Positions 60,635 to 64,000 of a DNA stretch of 64,000 nt are shown here, piece after piece (positions within the stretch are counted from its first letter, which is position 1; each line of letters begins with the position of its first letter). Source of the DNA: Nitrospirota bacterium (GTDB taxonomy: Bacteria > Nitrospirota > Thermodesulfovibrionia > Thermodesulfovibrionales > JdFR-88). Location of the stretch: the NCBI GenBank assembly GCA_014874185.1, contig JACWAF010000019.1:62001-126000 (forward strand). The letters run 5' to 3'. Below the pieces are notes generated by a model. That model saw only the letters and a list, made by a program, of their open reading frames with translations, was not told the DNA's origin and made no database searches. The position numbers and the translations under genes were made by a program.

Positions 60635-61267
60635 TCACATCTTCGGTTGCTCCATATGGTCCATGCCTTCGCCGGCGCTGCACAGAGGGATGCGCCTCAG
60701 GGAAACCCGCCCGTATCTCTTTCCGTAATACCGGCAGAAGGCCTCCACTACATCCGGATCGAACTGCCTGCCGCTGCAGTCCTCCAGGAGGGCAAAGGCC
60801 ATATTTAGATCCATGGGGTTTCTGTAGGGGCGCTTTGACGTAATCGCCTCAAAGAAATCGGCTACGGCGATGACCCTGGCGCCCAGGGGGATCTCATCTC
60901 CTTTAAGCCCCAGCGGATACCCCGTTCCGTCCATCTTCTCGTGATGGTAACCGGCTATTTCCGGAACCTGCCTGTATTTTTCCTCGAGTTGTATCTCTTC
61001 CAGCATCTTCTTTGTTTTTCCAGCGTGCGATTTGACCTCTTCGAATTCCTCTTCGGTCAGTTTGCCCGCTTTTTTAAGGATGGACTTGTTTACTCCTATC
61101 TTCCCGTAATCGTGTAAAAGCGCGGCCACCCTGATGACCTCCTTGAAATCCTGATTGAAACCCAGCTCTTCACATATCCCCAATGCGTACTCCGTGACCT
61201 TTTCGGAATGCCCCTCCGTAAAACAACTGGCATCAATATTTGCCGCAAGCGCGCTGAGGGTGGCCAT
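60635..61267 (-). CDS. HD-GYP domain c-di-GMP phosphodiesterase
   Basis: 210 residues, essentially only the HD-GYP domain. TEGHSEKVTEYALGI, the metal pair His52-Asp53 in LLHDYGKIG, KSHAGKTKKML, GYHHEKMDGTGYPLGLKGDEIPLGARVIAVAD with the GYP at 116-118. It hydrolyses c-di-GMP to GMP. No receiver or PAS sensor is attached, so control is presumably transcriptional: a CRP-type palindrome sits in the promoter. GGGAGAAAG lies upstream of ATG 61267. Next gene downstream is the PilZ-methyltransferase. Confidence 0.93.
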   Translation of the reverse strand: MATLSALAANIDASCFTEGHSEKVTEYALGICEELGFNQDFKEVIRVAALLHDYGKIGVNKSILKKAGKLTEEEFEEVKSHAGKTKKMLEEIQLEEKYRQVPEIAGYHHEKMDGTGYPLGLKGDEIPLGARVIAVADFFEAITSKRPYRNPMDLNMAFALLEDCSGRQFDPDVVEAFCRYYGKRYGRVSLRRIPLCSAGEGMDHMEQPKM

Positions 61268-61338
61268 GAATTCTTTCTCCCTTGCATATGTGGAACCGAT
61301 TTTCCCATCCGAAAAACCAATTCACAAAAAAGCATTTA

Positions 61339-61368
61339 ATAATAGTGTGAACCCTATCACAAATGCAA
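61339..61368 (-). promoter_or_regulatory. Promoter of the HD-GYP gene
   Basis: Minus strand TTGCAT (61368-61363), 18-base spacer, TATTAT (61344-61339). The spacer contains the TGTGA-N6-TCACA palindrome. Confidence 0.6.
61346..61361. promoter_or_regulatory. CRP-family operator (TGTGA-N6-TCACA)
   Basis: The plus strand reads TGTGAACCCTATCACA, a perfect match to the CRP consensus half-sites. It sits between -35 and -10, where binding of a CRP-type protein would block RNA polymerase. No CRP gene lies in this window. Confidence 0.65.
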
Positions 61369-61441
61369 CCTGTATCACATAGGAGATCGCTGGTTTTGGA
61401 AGCAGTTGACGAGGTCACTGGAAATGAAATTGCAAAGGCAG

Positions 61442-61523
61442 TGCGAGAGAGGGGATTTGAACCCCTACAGGTTTCCCCACTGGATCCTAAGTCCAGCGCG
61501 TCTGCCAGTTCCGCCACTCTCGC
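61442..61523 (-). tRNA. tRNA-Leu (TAG)
   Basis: Minus strand: acceptor GCGAGAG/CTCTCGC with discriminator A at 61442; D arm TGGCGGAACTGGCAGACGCG; anticodon stem CTGGA/TCCAG with loop CTTAGGA (anticodon TAG); a class II variable arm (TGGGGAAACCTGT); T arm GGGGTTCAAATCCCC. CCA is not encoded. Confidence 0.95.
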
Positions 61524-61703
61524 TAGTACTGGATTTTAATCAAGTTTCAGCCGCTTTGTCCAACTCCCGTTTTAGACCCTTTTTAATTTTAAACGGCTGG
61601 AGGGTTTCTCATCTCTGAGCGGGGCGGCACCAGCGCTTTTGAAGGCGTAAGGGCGCTTGCAGGGCACTTCTTTTGCGCTGAAAAGCCTTATCCTCTGCGG
61701 GGC
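61524..61703. other. Intergenic region upstream of tRNA-Leu
   Basis: 180 bases, no gene. Contains TTTTTAATTTTAAA and repeated GGCGC/GCGCTT elements downstream of the pseudo-receiver stop; the tRNA promoter should be here, but I do not see a convincing pair of boxes. Confidence 0.4.
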
Positions 61704-62066
61704 CTAGTTGCTGCTTCTTACAAAATATTCGCCGATCTTCTCCTTGAGGGCCCTGCCAGTGAACGGCTTTGGCAGGCAGGAGAAGATGCCGTCATACCTG
61801 ATGAATTTCCTTTCCGTTTCCACCTCCGAAGAAAGCACCAGGATGGGGGTTTCCGGATCCATCCTGTTTATCTTCCAGAAGAATTCCTTCAGGCAGACCC
61901 CGGGAAGGTTATCGTCTATGATTACCAGGTCATAATTGAAGGCGGCAATATCCGCCAGGGCCTCCGTCCCGTTATTGATGGTTTTGAGGACATGCACTTC
62001 GGACAGCACCGTGCAGCAATAGTGGACCACGAACGGATTGCCTGAAATCACCAGTATTGATGCCAT
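61704..62066 (-). CDS. Single-domain receiver lacking the acidic pair
   Basis: 120 residues, one receiver domain. The phosphoacceptor Asp (DLVIIDDNLPG), the Ser (ILVLSSE) and Lys (CLPKPF) are present, but the two N-terminal acidic residues that bind Mg2+ are replaced: the strand reads ILVISGNP where receivers have D-D or E-D. Phosphorylation is therefore doubtful; it may act as a constitutive or protein-binding switch. Lies 201 bases after the NarL-type regulator gene on the same strand. Confidence 0.82.
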   Translation of the reverse strand: MASILVISGNPFVVHYCCTVLSEVHVLKTINNGTEALADIAAFNYDLVIIDDNLPGVCLKEFFWKINRMDPETPILVLSSEVETERKFIRYDGIFSCLPKPFTGRALKEKIGEYFVRSSN

Positions 62067-62249
62067 TCGCCCCTCCCTCTCAAAGGCCCTAAAAAAATGC
62101 TCTCCCCAATAGCCGGGCTTGATTACCCGGACAGGCCGGAACTAATAATCCAATTTAATTCTTTACACATGCTGGTTGAAGATTAACAATCTCAAAGCGA
62201 ATCAGAAAACCGCCAAAAGTAGGGTAAGGAGGACAAAACACGGGAATTT

Positions 62250-62267
62250 CTCCCACGAATGTGGGAG
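62250..62267 (-). terminator. Short hairpin after the NarL-type regulator gene
   Basis: CTCCCAC-GAAT-GTGGGAG, a perfect 7-bp stem directly beyond the stop codon. No T-run follows on the minus strand, so it is at best a weak terminator or a stabiliser. Confidence 0.45.
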
Positions 62268-62864
62268 TCAGTCGGTTGTAAGCGCCTTGAGGACGGCCGA
62301 GATCAGCGCGGCCTTGTTTTTTACGGAGAACTTGGCATAAAGGTTCTGCAGGTGCTGCTTGGCCGTGCTGTTTTTTACGGAGAGCTTCCCGGCCAGCTCG
62401 CCAATTTTTGTTACGTTCTCTTCTATAACAAGCCTCAAAAGGGCTTCCTCTTTCCTGGTAATGCGGAAAGGACCCAGCCTGGACCAGTTCAAAGAAGCCC
62501 CCCCGGATTTTTCAAGCACCTTTTTTACGGTCTCCAGTATGTCTTCGGTCCTGAATGGCTTGGTGAAATAGTCCGCCACACCCCGCTTGATCGCGCAGAT
62601 CGCGCTCTCAGCCGTAGGGTAGGCCGTTATAATGATTACCTTTGTGCCGGGGTGGTTTCCGGCTATGTGATTTACGATCTCCTCGCCGCTTTTCCCTGGC
62701 ATTACCAGGTCCGTAATGACGAGGTCGAACCTCCTTTTTTTCAGGATCTCCATGGCCTCAGTGCCGGATCGGGCCGCTATCGTGAACCAGCCGGCGCTGT
62801 TCAGTATGAAACCGAGATTTCTCCTTAACACGTCCTCGTCTTCTATGAGGAGAATATCGGCCAT
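62268..62864 (-). CDS. Response regulator, receiver plus LuxR/NarL-type HTH
   Basis: 198 residues. Receiver with acidic pair (ILLIEDEDVL), phosphoacceptor in DLVITDLVMPGKSG, switch TAYPTAESA and Lys in FTKPF. The C-terminal helix-turn-helix (RKEEALLRLVIEENVTKIGELAGKLSVKNSTAKQHLQNLYAKFSVKNKAALI) is a GerE/LuxR-type DNA-binding domain with an irregular first helix. Two bases separate it from the kinase stop at 62867, so it pairs with that kinase. Confidence 0.9.
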   Translation of the reverse strand: MADILLIEDEDVLRRNLGFILNSAGWFTIAARSGTEAMEILKKRRFDLVITDLVMPGKSGEEIVNHIAGNHPGTKVIIITAYPTAESAICAIKRGVADYFTKPFRTEDILETVKKVLEKSGGASLNWSRLGPFRITRKEEALLRLVIEENVTKIGELAGKLSVKNSTAKQHLQNLYAKFSVKNKAALISAVLKALTTD

Positions 62865-62866
62865 TT

Positions 62867-63982
62867 TCAGTTCAGGGGGAAGGAGACCTCCACGGTCGTC
62901 CCCTCGCCCGGGCGGCTTGTGAAATCAAGCCTCCCCTTGTACTTGCCCACAAGCTGCCTTGTGATGTAGAGACCGAGCCCGGCCCCCTCTTCCTTTGAGC
63001 TGAAGGTGCCTGCGGATATCCGGTTGGCCACATCGGGGGACATCCCCGCACCGGTGTCCCTGACCCTTATTGCCAGTGTCCCGTCCTCTCTGAACGTGCT
63101 GATCACAAGCCGCTTGTCCGGCGTTTCCCTCATCGCCTCCTCGGAGTTTTTTATCAGGTTCAGAAGTATCTGTTTTATATGGCCCGGATAGCATGGAAAG
63201 CCGGGCAACTCGGGCGAGAGTTCGCTTTTTATGGAAATGCCCTTCCCGGAAAGCCTCCTCCGGGTAATGTTTATCACCTTCAGTATCTCCGAATTTATGT
63301 CCACCTGCTGTATGGTCCCATGGTCAGACCGGTAGACATCGAGTATCCCCTTCACTATCCCCGACATCCGCTCTATCTCCTCAAGGAGGCTCTTCATAAT
63401 GTCTTTCCTGTACTCCCCGTAAACCCGGACCCTGTTTGCTATATACAGGCCGGTCTCCACGTTGGCAAGCGAGTTGTTTATCTCGTGCGCAATCTCGGCG
63501 GCTATCATGCCCTTGGCCGCGAAGGTCTCGGCGGCAAGAAGCCTTGCGGCATACTCTTTTTCCATGGTGATGTCTCTGGCGATCACCATCATGCCGACCA
63601 CGCTGCGCTTTTCATATATGGGCGTTGAATTGGCTGACGCGATCAGCCTGCCCCCGCCTTTTGCGATTATGGCAAGCTCCGCAATGGAAGGAGACCCGTT
63701 AAGGGTCTTCTTGAGCAGTTTTAAGGCCTTGTCCCGGTAGGGCTCCTCGATAAGGCAGAGGAAATTCCTGCCGATGGCCTCTTCCGCCGGATATCCGGAG
63801 AGTTCCACGCCCTTCTTGTTAATCGAAGTTATCACGCCTTCGGAATCGAGAAAGCAGATTACGTCGCTGGCGTTCTCCATCAGATTCCTGTACCGCTCCT
63901 CCGATTTCCATTTTTGCTCATAGGCGATCTGGAGTTTGCGGTTGCTCTCTTCCAGATAGGCTATGGCCTCCTTGAGGGCCAT
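62867..63982 (-). CDS. PAS sensor histidine kinase (may extend past the right edge)
   Basis: 371 residues visible from ATG 63982. A short coiled coil (LEESNRKLQIAYEQKWKSEERY), a PAS domain (ICFLDSEGVITSINKKGVELSGY), H-box IAAEIAHEINNSLANVE with His near 174, and ATPase motifs NLIKNSEEAM, DTGAGMSP and GAGLGLYITRQLVG. No membrane helix is in view. AGGAG lies ten bases before the ATG, so this may be the true start, but the frame stays open to base 64000 and a longer N-terminus cannot be excluded. Cognate regulator at 62268. Confidence 0.88.
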   Translation of the reverse strand: MALKEAIAYLEESNRKLQIAYEQKWKSEERYRNLMENASDVICFLDSEGVITSINKKGVELSGYPAEEAIGRNFLCLIEEPYRDKALKLLKKTLNGSPSIAELAIIAKGGGRLIASANSTPIYEKRSVVGMMVIARDITMEKEYAARLLAAETFAAKGMIAAEIAHEINNSLANVETGLYIANRVRVYGEYRKDIMKSLLEEIERMSGIVKGILDVYRSDHGTIQQVDINSEILKVINITRRRLSGKGISIKSELSPELPGFPCYPGHIKQILLNLIKNSEEAMRETPDKRLVISTFREDGTLAIRVRDTGAGMSPDVANRISAGTFSSKEEGAGLGLYITRQLVGKYKGRLDFTSRPGEGTTVEVSFPLN

Positions 63983-64000
63983 CTTATCGGTGCTCCTGCG

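Overview
The window is a gene-dense, roughly 55-60% G+C stretch of a Gram-negative bacterial chromosome. It has two RND efflux systems, TolC-type channels, lipoproteins and a type II secretion cluster. The mix of a Wsp-like chemosensory operon, several one-off histidine kinases, a two-CW protein, a protoglobin kinase, many small palindromic intergenic repeats and tRNA genes without an encoded CCA fits an environmental Nitrospirota or deltaproteobacterial-type organism. That placement is an inference from gene style, not a computed result. No phage, insertion sequence, rRNA operon or CRISPR array was seen.

Layout. 1-2092: end of a GT39-like glycosyltransferase, a DPM1-type GT2 and a flippase-like membrane protein. 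2228-8125: cysM and mnmA (divergent), a GT2, an HPP membrane protein, a YycJ-like hydrolase and a YVTN propeller protein. 8539-10503: acs. 10830-16347: RND efflux operon 1. 16375-25808: a seven-gene Wsp-like chemosensory operon ending in a receiver-PAS-kinase. 26698-32347: tRNA-Met and the cell-shape operon RDD-mreBCD-mrdA-rodA. 32413-33890: a GroES-like protein and a TraB/GumN protein. 33996-37296: a TPP-riboswitch operon thiS-thiG-thiE-thiC. 37435-38520: a glycine-zipper lipoprotein and an FKBP isomerase. 38642-44747: tetR-tolC-mfp-rnd efflux operon 2. 44840-50586: a sugar epimerase, a CinA-like protein, HNH, a degenerate GGDEF and ppdK. 50766-53459: gspF-H-I-J. 53548-54980: a two-CW protein and a protoglobin kinase. 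55037-56863: LapA-like and an RNB nuclease. 56904-61267: HD-GYP, a PilZ/zinc-ribbon/PhcB-like methyltransferase and a multi-TM hybrid kinase. 61442-64000: tRNA-Leu, a pseudo-receiver, a NarL-type regulator and a PAS kinase that may run off the right edge.

Most notable is 56904-61267. A c-di-GMP phosphodiesterase (HD-GYP) sits directly before a protein that fuses a c-di-GMP-binding PilZ domain and a zinc ribbon to a methyltransferase resembling PhcB, the 3-OH-palmitate methyl ester quorum-signal synthase. Nine bases further on is a hybrid histidine kinase with a multi-TM sensor, the class of partner that PhcB has in PhcBSR-type systems. A perfect TGTGA-N6-TCACA (CRP-family) palindrome lies between the -35 and -10 of the HD-GYP promoter. 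I read this as a candidate signal-synthesis/sensing module gated by c-di-GMP.

Two genome-wide habits also show. Several first genes of transcription units have a good -10 element only 4-8 bases before the start codon and no Shine-Dalgarno, suggesting leaderless mRNAs. Intergenic spaces are seeded with palindromic repeats whose arms differ between copies but stay self-complementary; two of them lie inside the apparent start region of a pseudopilin gene.
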